This document shows, one piece after another, positions 27,114 through 36,432 of a stretch of DNA of 64,000 bases (positions are counted from its first letter, which is position 1; each line of letters starts with the position of its first letter). The notes under the pieces are model-generated. The model was not told where the DNA came from and did not search any database. It saw only the letters and a list, made by a program, of their open reading frames with translations. Location of the stretch: contig JAUXAL010000004.1 of assembly GCA_030619925.1 (NCBI GenBank), positions 18,661 through 82,660 of the forward strand, in the 5' to 3' direction. Origin of the DNA: Phycisphaerae bacterium (GTDB lineage Bacteria; Planctomycetota; Phycisphaerae; Sedimentisphaerales; Anaerobacaceae). A program made the position numbers and the translations under genes.

Positions 27114-28328
27114 TTAGCCGTTACGACTAACTACGATAGTCTCGGTTGGGCCCAGTAGTCTATAGCATATTCCCCGCCAGCAGACGGTTTTGCCAAAAGC
27201 TGAAGAGACAATGAAAAACAGCAGCAGTAGCGACCATACCCAGCAGGCCAGGATATCAGCGGCCATAGCGAGCTTCATTTTGTGGCGGTCTTTTGTCAGC
27301 AATGTACCGACCATTCTCTGTCTCAGTATCGCCTGGCCCATCTGACTTATAAAAAACAGGATAGGTACAGCAGCAAAAAGGAGAAGGTGTTCTTCTCCAA
27401 TCACCGCGGCATAGACCGCCAGGGCGGCTGTGCCCCATAAGGTCAATACCGAATATAGACTGCCGCACAACCCGAACCACCAGATTCTTGGGGCGCTTAT
27501 GCGAGTAGTCAGAAATTGCCGCCGGGCAAATCTAAAAAGCCCGCCCCACGTGGCCGATTCGTACGAAGCCGTGAGGCAGGAGGGGACGTAAGCGATTCTC
27601 AGGCCGGCTTTCTTAACGGCACAACTGAGGGACAAATCATCGCTGAAGGCTCTTGGCCAGATCTTGTCAAGCCCGACTTGCCGAAAGACCTCGGTGCGAA
27701 TGGCCATAGAACCACCCCAGGCTTGATTGAAACGGCCCGGGCCAAGCAGCTGGACTACCTTGGCATTTATTGCTGAAAGCGCCAGGGAGGCGAGGTTGTT
27801 TTTTTTAGGCACAAACCAGCGATGCCCACTGGTGACACCCAGTTTGGGGTCGCGTAGATAATGTACTATTTGGTCGAGCCAATCAGGACGGAGGCACACA
27901 TCTGAATCGGCAAAGGCCATTACTTCAACGTCATCGCCAATGCGCTCGTAGCAGCAGAGCAAATTATGAATTTTTTGACTACAGAATTGGCTTTGGCCCG
28001 CAACAAATATTTGCACATCCCGGGCCTTTGAGCTTCGGCTCAGTTGGTCTTTTAAGCGGCACAGATGGTCGTAGGCCGGATCCGCCTTATCGGCAACGAC
28101 AAACCACAGAAGATAATCATCGTAGTCCTGATTAAAAAAGGAAGCAATATTTTTTTCAAATGCAAGCTCCAGGCCTTTGCAGGGTACGATAAGGGCGGTG
28201 TGCGGCTGATAGGCAGCGTGTGGCTTTTTGGGCTGGGCTAATGCATCACGATAATTGCGGCGTATGTGGTGTAAGAAAACCAGTTGTGATAAAATTAGCA
28301 GCAACGCGATATAAAAATAGTAGTCCAT
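27114..28328 (-). CDS. Membrane-anchored GT2 glycosyltransferase, ceramide-glucosyltransferase-like
   Basis: A 404-residue protein with one N-terminal and about three C-terminal membrane segments. Motifs in order: ALIVPCKGLELAFEKNIASF, VMAFADSDVCLRPDWLDQIV (DxD), NQAWGGSMAIRTEVF, AFSDDLSLSCAVKKAG and RFARRQFLTTR as the QxxRW-like element. This matches GT21/GT2 processive-type enzymes that act on lipid acceptors at the membrane. The acceptor is unknown. It is followed three bases later (upstream in its own direction) by the O-antigen ligase gene, so they are one transcription unit. Confidence 0.87.
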   Translation of the reverse strand: MDYYFYIALLLILSQLVFLHHIRRNYRDALAQPKKPHAAYQPHTALIVPCKGLELAFEKNIASFFNQDYDDYLLWFVVADKADPAYDHLCRLKDQLSRSSKARDVQIFVAGQSQFCSQKIHNLLCCYERIGDDVEVMAFADSDVCLRPDWLDQIVHYLRDPKLGVTSGHRWFVPKKNNLASLALSAINAKVVQLLGPGRFNQAWGGSMAIRTEVFRQVGLDKIWPRAFSDDLSLSCAVKKAGLRIAYVPSCLTASYESATWGGLFRFARRQFLTTRISAPRIWWFGLCGSLYSVLTLWGTAALAVYAAVIGEEHLLLFAAVPILFFISQMGQAILRQRMVGTLLTKDRHKMKLAMAADILACWVWSLLLLFFIVSSAFGKTVCWRGICYRLLGPTETIVVSRNG

Positions 28329-28331
28329 TTC

Positions 28332-29624
28332 TTATAATACCAGTCCTAATAAAAAGCATAGATTAAGCAAAATTTCTGAATCGTGAGAACTTTGGTGAGT
28401 AAGACCGCCTATGCAAAAAGAAATAACCGCTATCAGCACACCTAAAACCAAACTCTTCTCAAAGGTTGAATCACAGCTTTTGTATTTTGAGATTAAAAGG
28501 CGAAAGACCGTAAAAAAGAAAAAAAGCAACGCTAAGAAACCTGCGATCCCCATTGTAGCCAAGTAGTCAAAATAAATGCTGTGAGCGTGGTTGAAAGTGC
28601 AGTTCTTAAAAAATTCCTCTTTAACTTCTTCGGAAAGATAATTGGGTAATTCTTTTTGGTATCGGTGAGGTCCTACGCCGAACAGTGGGTGTTCGGTAAA
28701 CATCTGCCAGGAGGCTTTCCACTTATACAAGCGTCTTAAATTAGAAGCAGCTGCGCGAGGCACCTGCTTGTCAAAAGGCCGCAAGAGACTTGTGACAGCT
28801 TTTCCCGGCCCGGAATTTGGAAAGTAAGTAAACAAAACTGAAGCAATCAATATAAGTGTGACCGCAGAAGTAGCTAAAAAAAGCCACTTTCGCTTTATGA
28901 TAAAGAATAAGGCCAAGCCAGCGATAAAACCTATCCAAGCTCCACGAGTACAGGTAAAAAACAGAGCAAGAACACCGACTGTAAAGGTCAATACTGAAAG
29001 GATAGACGTGCGCTTGTAATCTTTCGATCCTATTAGCGATAGACCTACGCCTAAAAACATCAATGCGACATGACCAAAAGTTATACAGCCAAAAAACCCA
29101 CCTGGACGAATGGTTCCTCTGAAATATTCTATGATAGTCCACGCAGAAGCTATAATTGCGCCTAAAAGCCAAACATCTATCAGGCGTTTTTTTTCGATTT
29201 CGGAGTTCAGACTATTGGTTAAGACGAGAAACAGTCCTACGAGAATGGGCTTTTTTAGAATCTTGGCGCTTTCCAAGGGAGAGGGTGAAAAGAGAATCGC
29301 TGCAATATATACTATCGCAAAGACTATGATGGGAATTTCCAATTTGGTGCGGCGAAAAGGCTTTTTGGAGGCGACCATATTTGTTAGGCAGACCGCAAAG
29401 GCCAGAGCATAGAAAGTCTGGGACAACGTAATGGAAAGTGGCAGCGAAAACGCTAATAAAATAAAAAGAAAAACCTGGAACTTATCTAATGTGTCGCTGT
29501 TCATTGTCGCGTAAAGCTTTTGCACTAACACACGCGTACGATGTTGGCCGATCTTTCTACAAAAGAATCCCTTTAGCTTTGTCATAATCAGTAGGTATTT
29601 AGTAAAGAGCAGGGTTTTATTCAA
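28332..29624 (-). CDS. O-antigen ligase / polymerase (Wzy_C family)
   Basis: A 430-residue protein with 10-12 membrane helices. The large periplasmic loop has MFTEHPLFGVGPHRYQKELP and the catalytic-site-like CTFNHAHSIYFDYLATMGIA, diagnostic of WaaL/Wzy_C proteins, with FTCTRGAWIGFIAGL earlier. It transfers a lipid-linked glycan to lipid A-core or polymerises it. Start is probably MNKTLLFTKYLL, though later Met residues (MTKLKG, MNSDTL) are possible. It overlaps the preceding methyltransferase gene by 8 bases. Confidence 0.88.
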   Translation of the reverse strand: MNKTLLFTKYLLIMTKLKGFFCRKIGQHRTRVLVQKLYATMNSDTLDKFQVFLFILLAFSLPLSITLSQTFYALAFAVCLTNMVASKKPFRRTKLEIPIIVFAIVYIAAILFSPSPLESAKILKKPILVGLFLVLTNSLNSEIEKKRLIDVWLLGAIIASAWTIIEYFRGTIRPGGFFGCITFGHVALMFLGVGLSLIGSKDYKRTSILSVLTFTVGVLALFFTCTRGAWIGFIAGLALFFIIKRKWLFLATSAVTLILIASVLFTYFPNSGPGKAVTSLLRPFDKQVPRAAASNLRRLYKWKASWQMFTEHPLFGVGPHRYQKELPNYLSEEVKEEFFKNCTFNHAHSIYFDYLATMGIAGFLALLFFFFTVFRLLISKYKSCDSTFEKSLVLGVLIAVISFCIGGLTHQSSHDSEILLNLCFLLGLVL

Positions 29625-30423
29625 TAAACATTACTTCTCTTAGCCATTTTGATGGGTTGGCATCCCGATGAGATATCCTTGATCGAAGAACTTTGTATTT
29701 TATTTTAGTAAACCCTTTTATGTCGTCGTTAAGAACAGAATAGGGAAGCAGCCTGCTTAGTTTTTGATAAAGTTTAATTTTTGGGTGTTTGAATTTCCAA
29801 CCGATATTTGAATCTTTGAAGTATTGGGACCAGCCTATGGAACCGCACATGCCCGCAGGACCAAAATGTTTTGAAAGAAGAACATCCTCCAAAAAAACTC
29901 TGATAGTTCCTTCAAAATTATGCAAAACATCATGTATCGCTATAATTGCCCCATTCGATAAAAATCGAGAAAACATATCAAAGTCTGACTTCGTCCCGGC
30001 ATATGTGTGGTCACCATCGATCCAGAGTAGCCTAATATCCCTATTCCAGATTTTAGCAAGTTCCCGAGAGCGCTTGCGATGAAATTCAACATGTTTTTCA
30101 ACACCTGCATTCCTCAGATTGGTTTGAAAGTCCCCCGAACTTGATTCTTGCCCTTTCAAATCAGGGTCGGTAGTTGCCGGTGAGGTTAAAGGGTCGACGG
30201 CCACGACTCTGGTCTTGGCGGTCAGTGACGCGCCTTTAGCAAGTATTACAGTTGACTTACCCTTGAAACTTCCTATCTCCAGTATTTCTCCTTCGGCGGT
30301 TGGGCAGGCCGCCAATAATGCAAGGAACTTCATTTCTTTCTCAGAAAGAAGTCCTTCTATGTTCTTCGTGGTTTCGATGAGTCGAGCTGTAAAATTCTCA
30401 AAATCTTTAGGTAATGATATCAC
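29617..30423 (-). CDS. Class I methyltransferase (Methyltransf_24 type)
   Basis: A 268-residue protein. EGEILEIGSFKGKSTVILA is motif I; AVDPLTSP and LLWIDGDHTYAGTKSDFDMF give the IDGDH signature of the Methyltransf_24 group, with AIIAIHDVLHNFEGTIRVFL following. Members are often found in surface-glycan loci and methylate sugars or related alcohols. It overlaps the O-antigen ligase start and is 13 bases from the next upstream gene, so it belongs to the minus-strand run from 27114 to 31750. Confidence 0.85.
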   Translation of the reverse strand: MISLPKDFENFTARLIETTKNIEGLLSEKEMKFLALLAACPTAEGEILEIGSFKGKSTVILAKGASLTAKTRVVAVDPLTSPATTDPDLKGQESSSGDFQTNLRNAGVEKHVEFHRKRSRELAKIWNRDIRLLWIDGDHTYAGTKSDFDMFSRFLSNGAIIAIHDVLHNFEGTIRVFLEDVLLSKHFGPAGMCGSIGWSQYFKDSNIGWKFKHPKIKLYQKLSRLLPYSVLNDDIKGFTKIKYKVLRSRISHRDANPSKWLREVMFIE

Positions 30424-30435
30424 TGAAAAACCTCC

Positions 30436-30906
30436 TTAGAATTTCTCGACAAAAATTCGCATAATTCCTTCATCATATTCACCGGAGGTTCTATGTCTTC
30501 TTGCAAATTCCATTTTTGCAGTAAAAGTCCGCTTGTGATCAGGATTGAATTTTGACGGGAAAACTCCCTGTTCATACAAATCCTCATCAGGAACTGTAAA
30601 CACCAAATAGCCGCCTTCCTTTACAAGGGCAAACCAATTCTTCAAGGCCACTACCGGGTCGCTCATATCTTCTAAACAGTTAGAACTATAGACAAAATCA
30701 TAGCTGCCCTCGTCTCTGTATTTGTTTATATATTGCGCGTCCCCGTCTTGAATGTCAAATGGCTCAATTGATGTGATTCCCTTAAACCATCTTTTTCTTA
30801 ATATATCATTTCCACATCCTATATCGATTCCTTTTCCAACAAAAGCTCTTTCTTTCAACAAATAAGACCTTTTTCTTCGTCTCTTGGCTTTAGCAGTTTC
30901 CCGCAT
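30436..30906 (-). CDS. Small SAM-dependent methyltransferase-like protein
   Basis: A 156-residue protein with a lysine/arginine-rich start (MRETAKAKRRRKRSYLLKER), motif I GKGIDIGCGNDILRKRWF, then SYDFVYSSNCLEDMSDPVVA and FALVKEGGYLVFTVPDEDLY. These are the core motifs of Methyltransf_11 proteins, but the fold is shorter than normal and the C-terminal part is minimal. It may be a compact but complete family member, as similar short ones occur in glycan loci. The substrate is unknown. Confidence 0.75.
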   Translation of the reverse strand: MRETAKAKRRRKRSYLLKERAFVGKGIDIGCGNDILRKRWFKGITSIEPFDIQDGDAQYINKYRDEGSYDFVYSSNCLEDMSDPVVALKNWFALVKEGGYLVFTVPDEDLYEQGVFPSKFNPDHKRTFTAKMEFARRHRTSGEYDEGIMRIFVEKF

Positions 30907-30972
30907 AGTTATTTTGCTCCTTACTCTTACTATTTCACCAGCGCGGTTTACCGCGTCCGCTGCATTTTAATG

Positions 30973-31750
30973 TTAGATTTTACTGAAAGGTTTAAAGTTT
31001 TTCATACGTAGGCTCATTTTTATTTTTCTTATTAACAGACTAAGATACAATTTCTTAAATAATTTTAACTTTTCCTTGACGGTCGCAAAGCTAAAGTCTT
31101 GATTGTGAGGAATATACCAGTTATTGCCCCCCGTGCGTTTTACCAGCTTATAACCACATTTTTTTAGATATCTATGTTTATCTAAAAAAACTAGTGAATC
31201 TTCTATCAATATAAGCTTTGGTCTGTATCTGTTTACATCAAAACCTTTCAGCACATCAATCTCAGTGCCTTCTACATCTATTGATAAAAAGTCTATTTCC
31301 TGAACATTATTCTCTTCTAAGATTGAGTCCAAAGTAACCACTTTAATTTTAATTTTTTCATATTTTTCGAATCCAACATTATCTACTTCTACTTCATAGC
31401 GCTGCCTTTTCAGAAGCCACTTCACCATTAATAAAGGGTATATTTAGCTCTGCACTTCCTACTTTATCTGGCGAACTGCAAGCCACGGAATACAGCTTAC
31501 TATTTAGCCTTTTTCTTTTTATTTCTTCTGCAAAACCAGGATTGGGTTCAACTAAGATTCCAGACCAGCCTATTTCTTCTAGATGGAATGTCTGGGAAGA
31601 CACAGAAGCCGGTTCATTTGCCCCAACCTCGACAAAAAAACCGTTTTTTTTATGGTCGAAATAGGCTCTAACTAGCTCTTTTTCTTGCTTTAACACTTCT
31701 TTGTCCACTTCATTTAGAATTTGCCACACCCCTGTTTTGCTATCGGTCAT
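30973..31750 (-). pseudogene. FkbM-family methyltransferase, frameshifted
   Basis: Two overlapping minus-strand frames make one FkbM protein. The first (31750 down to 31394) has GFFVEVGANEPASVSSQTFH and GWSGILVEPNPGFAEEIKRK; the second (from about 31410 to 30973) has VVTLDSILEENNVQEIDFLS then IDVEGTEIDVLKGF, the second half of the same domain. The frames meet near 31400-31415 in GCTTCTGAAAAGGCAGC; skipping one base of the four-A run would join them. Either a real loss-of-function insertion or a homopolymer error in assembly. The domain is otherwise complete. Confidence 0.8.
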
Positions 31751-31962
31751 ATCTCTTGTCCTATCAATAATAATACAATATGTTTATTTGGCAACGTACT
31801 TTAATAGAAATAAAATGTCAACGATTAAGGTGTTATTAAATAAAACAATAAGATTTTCTCCGTTTATCATCTTGATTATTAAATATGGATAAAGTAAAAT
31901 CTCTACAATGGTAACAAGCTATTACAAAAATATCAAGTGCTAATGTTTATACGGTTTGCGTT

Positions 31963-33120
31963 TTGAAAAAATCTTTCTTCAAAAATTTCTATAACAATAT
32001 CACTGCTCTGCCTATACCCTACGACTCTTCTGCGATATTAGGCAAAAAGTATTTCGAAACCGAAATTTTCAAAACCCTTCGTCGCTTCTCCCGTAGATAT
32101 TTAAATCTCTTCATCAAAGGCCAATGCAAACTCGAACAAGCCCACATTCTCTCTGAACACAAAAAAATCTTATGGATTTTTCTGAGCATGCCTCAAATAG
32201 GTGATTCTTTGATGGATCTATCCAGCCGTATTTTACTTTCCAACAAAAAAGTGGATATTTTTTCTCAGCCTGTTGTATGTAACCTGATGAAATATGATCA
32301 ATACTTTAACGAATTGATTTCTAACCAAGAAGATTTAAGAAACAGACATTATGATTTGATTATTATAGATGCATTTATAAGCAAAAGCCTAAGAATAAAA
32401 AACAAATATTTCAAGAAGATTCCCTTTGTTTCTATGGCAAGGTTTTTTGGTGGGCCTGAATTTAACCGTACATTGTTTAGTTTTAGCAGAATGCATGATT
32501 TATTGAAAACATCAAATACTATTGAAGATATAAAAAAAGATGCGAAATTAACCCTTGCTCTGCCGCAAAATTTAAACCAGCAAATCAAACACTCCAGTAA
32601 AATAATAACGATTGCCGTAGGCGGCGTACATCCATTCAAAACTTACGCGAAATGGGATAGGGTAATCGCCCGGTTAATTGAAGAATATCCTGATTTTAAA
32701 TTTATAATAGTAGGCAGCAAAAACGGTATCGAGGACGGCAAAAAAATCCAGCAGGCCTGTGCTGTTGACAATTACGTCGGCAAACTCTCAATCTTTGAAA
32801 CAGCCAACATCATCAAGCAGTCAGATTTATTTATCTGCGCCGACGGAGGATTGATGCATATCGCAAATGCAATGAACACACCTGTTTTGGCGCTTTTTGC
32901 AAATGATATTTGGCCTCAAACAAAAACAACAGGTCTTAAAAACTCAAAAGCCTTATATCACACCGAATCAGTTAATCGGATAGCTCCTGAAAAAATACTA
33001 TCAGCTTTTGACGAGGCAATATTTAATCTGCAGGGACACATCGCCCTGCCTCCTTTGTGTCAGGTAGCCACCAGGCACTCTAGCCAGATGTTCCGTGAGC
33101 GTTATATGTCGAAACAATAA
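31963..33120 (+). CDS. GT9-like glycosyltransferase, AT-rich, 3' end within a duplicated segment
   Basis: A 385-residue protein with a TTG start. The C-terminal donor domain is clear: ITIAVGGVHPFKTYAKWDRV, FKFIIVGSKNGIEDGKKIQQ, and LFICADGGLMHIANAMNTPV then LALFANDIWPQTK. The N-terminal domain is weakly conserved. Base composition is markedly AT-rich compared with the housekeeping genes, which suggests transfer. The last 21 residues (CQVATRHSSQMFRERYMSKQ) come from the 275-base duplicated segment and may replace the original end. An AT-rich 210-base gap precedes it. Confidence 0.8.
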   Translation: MKKSFFKNFYNNITALPIPYDSSAILGKKYFETEIFKTLRRFSRRYLNLFIKGQCKLEQAHILSEHKKILWIFLSMPQIGDSLMDLSSRILLSNKKVDIFSQPVVCNLMKYDQYFNELISNQEDLRNRHYDLIIIDAFISKSLRIKNKYFKKIPFVSMARFFGGPEFNRTLFSFSRMHDLLKTSNTIEDIKKDAKLTLALPQNLNQQIKHSSKIITIAVGGVHPFKTYAKWDRVIARLIEEYPDFKFIIVGSKNGIEDGKKIQQACAVDNYVGKLSIFETANIIKQSDLFICADGGLMHIANAMNTPVLALFANDIWPQTKTTGLKNSKALYHTESVNRIAPEKILSAFDEAIFNLQGHIALPPLCQVATRHSSQMFRERYMSKQ

Positions 33121-33329
33121 TCGCAGCCGTCGTCGTCAATCTTCTCGCTCCTTCATTTCAACGCACTTCATATATTTATAAAAGCTCCCGACAGCATTTG
33201 AAAATGCTATAACAAGGCCCATCCAGCCGTCCAGAATCCCCATTTTCAAAAAATACTTCTTAACAAAAACCAATGTGCTGTGGCTCAATGCAGTGCAGCA
33301 GGAACAATTTTTACCTTCCGCTACCAAAA
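33054..33329. repeat. 275-bp duplicated segment, copy B
   Basis: Starts TTTGTGTCAGGTAGCC and ends GCTACCAAAA. It matches 34451-34725 in the same orientation along its whole length with moderate divergence; shared stretches include TTATATGTCGAAACAATAA, CTCCTTCATTTCAACGCACT and CCATCCAGCCGTCCAGAATC. It holds the end of the upstream GT9 gene on one strand and the 3' end of a GT2 gene on the other. Confidence 0.9.
33136..33327 (-). pseudogene. 3' fragment of a WaaE-like GT2 gene
   Basis: Encodes VAEGKNCSCCTALSHSTLVF then VKKYFLKMGILDGWMGLVIA, nearly the same as the last 60 residues of the intact GT2 at 34532-35290. The N-terminal 190 residues with the catalytic motifs are absent; beyond 33329 the sequence is unrelated. 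It cannot make an enzyme. The remaining 270 bases up to the next gene (33330-33596) show no gene I recognise. Confidence 0.9.
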
Positions 33330-33596
33330 TCCAAAATGTTCTTCTTATCGTTAAGCAGGCGTATTATTTTTAATGTGCTCTTATCTTGGCGCACTTGTCC
33401 TTTAGAAGTTTCTGAGGTGTATATATTATCCCAATATTCTTTTGTATTTGGACTGAGTATTTTTTTAACTAATTTTACCAAACTCATTTTAGTGATCCTA
33501 CGGAGAAGGGCGCCTGTATCACCTCCGGTTTTTGCTCACCCACTTTACCGAAGCGTTCAGGTCATCAAGGACCAACGCTATCTGGTTAGCTTCTCC

Positions 33597-34328
33597 TCAC
33601 TTTTTTAGAAATAGCGAACCAAAAGTATATGAATAATATCTTTTCCTGTTCCTCAGCTTAAAACGTGTTCCTGTATCAAGAAAATTATGATTGCCCACGA
33701 CATCTAACCCTGAAATTCTTATCAACTTTTCAACATCAGATGGTTTGCGCAATGGGTTTTCTGTTGGTGCCTCTTCCCCGTAATCAAAAGTGATGACCAT
33801 AACACCTCCATCAGCAAGCAAATCAGCCATTTTTCTTAATACCGAATGCTGACAATCAGTGTTAAGGTGTTCTATAGTACAGAAAGTGATAATGTATTCG
33901 AACATCCCCCACTCAGCTGGGACTTCAGATTCACAAAGGTTTACAGTTGACCCCCTTAATTTCCATCCCATTCTCTTAGAAATCCTGTTTGTATGTTCAG
34001 TAAGTTTTTCATTAATATCAACGCTGGTTACTTCAGTTCCTTTTTCCGCAAGATAAAAAACCGGTAAAGTTGCCCCGCCGCCAAAATCAAGTACTCTTTT
34101 TTCTGATTTTATATCAAGGTGAGCCAGAGAACGTGCATATTCCCACATCTTATACCATCTTACATAGTAACGCCTCTTCAAAACACCATTTGCAGCAAAT
34201 GGTATCCCCCTTAGAAACAATTTTTTGCTGTACCAGCTAAGTTCCTTTTTCATTGAAGCTACCAAAGGATCCCCAAAATCCGCCTTATCCATTGTTTTAT
34301 TATAAATCATATTTTCATCGATTAGCAC
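33597..34328 (-). CDS. SAM-dependent methyltransferase
   Basis: A 243-residue protein with RVLDFGGGATLPVFYLAEKG (motif I with DFGGG), TEVTSVDINEKL, YIITFCTIEHLNTDC and LLADGGVMVITFDYGEEAPT. These are class I methyltransferase motifs; the acceptor is unknown. The gene is inserted exactly between the two copies of the 275-base duplication (120-270 bases from each) and is AT-rich, which suggests it arrived together with the duplication. The first Met residues (MLIDENMIYNKTM) leave the start uncertain by a dozen codons. Confidence 0.83.
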   Translation of the reverse strand: MLIDENMIYNKTMDKADFGDPLVASMKKELSWYSKKLFLRGIPFAANGVLKRRYYVRWYKMWEYARSLAHLDIKSEKRVLDFGGGATLPVFYLAEKGTEVTSVDINEKLTEHTNRISKRMGWKLRGSTVNLCESEVPAEWGMFEYIITFCTIEHLNTDCQHSVLRKMADLLADGGVMVITFDYGEEAPTENPLRKPSDVEKLIRISGLDVVGNHNFLDTGTRFKLRNRKRYYSYTFGSLFLKK

Positions 34329-34450
34329 TTAAGTTAATCTCCTTTGTCCCTTTAGTCCCTGAAATTATGATTATACGCGATGATAGGAACAACGCCAACT
34401 CATCTTCCCTGAAAAGTCAAGGGAACAAATCAGTTCATCTGCTGGCCTGC

Positions 34451-34725
34451 TTTGGATCAGGTAGCCTTCAAGCACTATGGCCAAGTGTTCGTGGCCATTA
34501 TATGTCGAAACAATAACCGCAACTGTAGGTGTCATTTCTGTTGCTCCTTCATTTCAACGCACTTCACATACCGATAAAAGACCCCGACGGCATTTGAATA
34601 CGCTATAACAAGCCCCATCCAGCCGTCCAGAATCCCCATTTTCAAAAAATACGTCTTAACGAAAGCCAATGTACTGTGGCTCAATGCAGTGCAGCAGGAA
34701 CAGCGTGTACCTTCTGCGACCAAAA
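34451..34725. repeat. 275-bp duplicated segment, copy A
   Basis: Partner of 33054-33329. It contains the intact 3' end of the GT2 gene at 34532-35290 plus about 80 bases beyond its stop. The stretch beyond the stop also preserves a plus-strand end reading YMSKQ-stop, as in copy B. Confidence 0.9.
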
Positions 34726-35290
34726 CCTGTGCACCCAAAGTAGAGTACTCATCAGCTTTTCTAATCAGCTCACTGACCGACAAGTAGGGACGATGTTCCA
34801 GGGGATTATTAAGCCTGCCTGTTGGTCCGTCCAATTTTAATGCTTCATGCACTAATCTATCGGAGAAGCGCCCACAATCTCTGCGGAACAATCTCAAGAC
34901 GTAGTCAGGCCACCAGCCGCAATGTTTTATCCATTTGTTTGCGAAGTAGGACTTTCGCCGCATGTAATAACCACACGCTCGAGGATTAGCCAAGGTTCTC
35001 TCGATTTCTTCCCGCAATTCGGCGGTCACTCTTTCATCGGCGTCAATTGACAAAACCCAGTCGCCCTTTGCTTTTGATAAAGCATAGTTCTTCTGCTCGC
35101 CAAAACCTGTAAATTCTCTTTGGTGAATCTTGGACGTATATTCCCCGGCAACTTCCACTGTTGTATCCCGGCTGCAACTGTCCACCACGATTATCTCGTC
35201 GGCCCATTTTACCGACTCCAGGCAATCTCTAATGTTCTTTTCTTCGTTTAACGTAATAATCACAACTGACAGCATAGACCTGTTAACCAC
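34532..35290 (-). CDS. GT2 glycosyltransferase, LPS core WaaE/KdtX-like
   Basis: A 252-residue enzyme: MLSVVIITLNEEKNIRDCLE, SVKWADEIIVVDSCSRDTTV, GDWVLSIDADERVTAELREE and HEALKLDGPTGRLNNPLEHR are all typical of WaaE-like beta-glucosyltransferases that add glucose to the first heptose of LPS core. The C terminus (VKTYFLKMGILDGWMGLVIA) is an amphipathic membrane-contact segment. The GTG start sits in TGAGTG, overlapping the stop of the upstream GT9 gene, so translation is coupled; ATG five codons on is an alternative. Placement next to heptose genes supports a core-LPS role. Confidence 0.88.
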   Translation of the reverse strand: MVNRSMLSVVIITLNEEKNIRDCLESVKWADEIIVVDSCSRDTTVEVAGEYTSKIHQREFTGFGEQKNYALSKAKGDWVLSIDADERVTAELREEIERTLANPRACGYYMRRKSYFANKWIKHCGWWPDYVLRLFRRDCGRFSDRLVHEALKLDGPTGRLNNPLEHRPYLSVSELIRKADEYSTLGAQVLVAEGTRCSCCTALSHSTLAFVKTYFLKMGILDGWMGLVIAYSNAVGVFYRYVKCVEMKEQQK

Positions 35291-36418
35291 TCACCACTCA
35301 TTACTCACCATCTGTTCTTTCTCAAGCAATTCTTTTGCAGCCCCGCAAAGCCTATCCACCGTGATTGCCTGCATACATAAATGTTCTGGCTTTTTGCATA
35401 TTGGCTTGTCGCAGGGAGCACAAGGCGCGTCGCCGACTATTTGAATCTCATTTTCGTAGCCGGTATCCGTCCAGGCTGGGTTGTTCGGCCCGAAAAGCGT
35501 GACGACCTTACGCCCCAGAGCTATAGCTATATGCCGTGGACCTGTATCGTTGCTTATTACCAAATCCGCAATGGAAAGAAGCGCTTTTAATTCACCAAGA
35601 CTTATAGCCATCTCTGCCAGGTTGATGAGATTATGTTTGCTTGACTCGCAAATTTCCTTTGCGATTTGCTTCTCAATAGGATTGGATGCAACGGATATGG
35701 CAACCGTTGCGTTGTAGTTAGTAATCAGCCAATCGGCCGTTTGTGCGAACCTCTCGCTGGCCCAGCACTTGCTCGGGCCAAATGCTCCACCCGGCACAAT
35801 AACAACAACCGGACCGCCGGGATTTAAGACTTGTGGCAATTTGCCACAGAGCCTCTGTTTGGCTTGCACGTCGATAAGCAGTTCAGGGTTTCTGTCGGCT
35901 GTGTCACAACCTAACCATGACGCGATTGCAAGATAGTAGTCAATCATGGAAAGGGGCTTGAATTTGCCGTTAGGCAGTTTCGTCGGGTAAAGTTTGTCAG
36001 TGAGCAAAAAACCACGCCCTTCGCGGGCATAGCCGATACGCGATGGTATCCCTGCTAAGGAAACCGACAGTGCTGAAGCAAAGGAGTTCTTGAAGAGGAT
36101 TGTGTGCGTGAACTTATGCTTCTTGAACATTTTTGCAGCGGCAAACGGATTCTTGTCCCGTTGCTCGAGCCATCTGTCATTAAAGCTGCTTGGTGATAAA
36201 ACCTCGCGAACCACGCCCTTGGCGAAAAACGAGATTTCGCAGGATTTGAAATGTTTGCGGATGGCCCGCAAGGCCGGTGTGCAAAGAATAGCATCACCCA
36301 TAGGAGAAGGAAGCCAGACTAAAATATTCGTATCTCGTATCCGCCTGCAGTTACGCACGTTGCTAACAGGCGCCTCAGAGGCGCATGTATCCACTTTATG
36401 CTCCGTATATCGCTTCAC
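35291..36418 (-). CDS. LPS heptosyltransferase family 9 (WaaF-like)
   Basis: The GT9 domain starts at DTNILVWLPSPMGDAILCTP, the classical MGD(A/L) loop. Then IPSRIGYAREGRGFLLTDKL, VVVIVPGGAFGPSKCWASER and LVISNDTGPRHIAIALGRKV with LFGPNNPAWTDTGY follow. It transfers L-glycero-D-manno-heptose from ADP-heptose to the LPS core. I chose the GTG at 36418 since the frame, although open to 36565, would otherwise overlap gmhB by 130 bases with unrelated sequence. Downstream of gmhB, gmhA and hldE in one run, so precursor and transferase genes are together. Confidence 0.85.
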   Translation of the reverse strand: MKRYTEHKVDTCASEAPVSNVRNCRRIRDTNILVWLPSPMGDAILCTPALRAIRKHFKSCEISFFAKGVVREVLSPSSFNDRWLEQRDKNPFAAAKMFKKHKFTHTILFKNSFASALSVSLAGIPSRIGYAREGRGFLLTDKLYPTKLPNGKFKPLSMIDYYLAIASWLGCDTADRNPELLIDVQAKQRLCGKLPQVLNPGGPVVVIVPGGAFGPSKCWASERFAQTADWLITNYNATVAISVASNPIEKQIAKEICESSKHNLINLAEMAISLGELKALLSIADLVISNDTGPRHIAIALGRKVVTLFGPNNPAWTDTGYENEIQIVGDAPCAPCDKPICKKPEHLCMQAITVDRLCGAAKELLEKEQMVSNEW

Positions 36419-36432
36419 GCTTTGCACCGACC

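Noticed and set aside
31394-31428. Programmed ribosomal frameshift in the FkbM gene
   Set aside because: The four-A run lacks a recognisable slippery heptamer or stimulatory structure, and a plus-one shift would be needed; mutation or assembly error is simpler.
34253-34516. Plus-strand frame ending GHYMSKQ between the methyltransferase and GT2 genes
   Set aside because: Covers the methyltransferase start and the duplicated segment; only its last residues match the other copy and no ribosome site is present.
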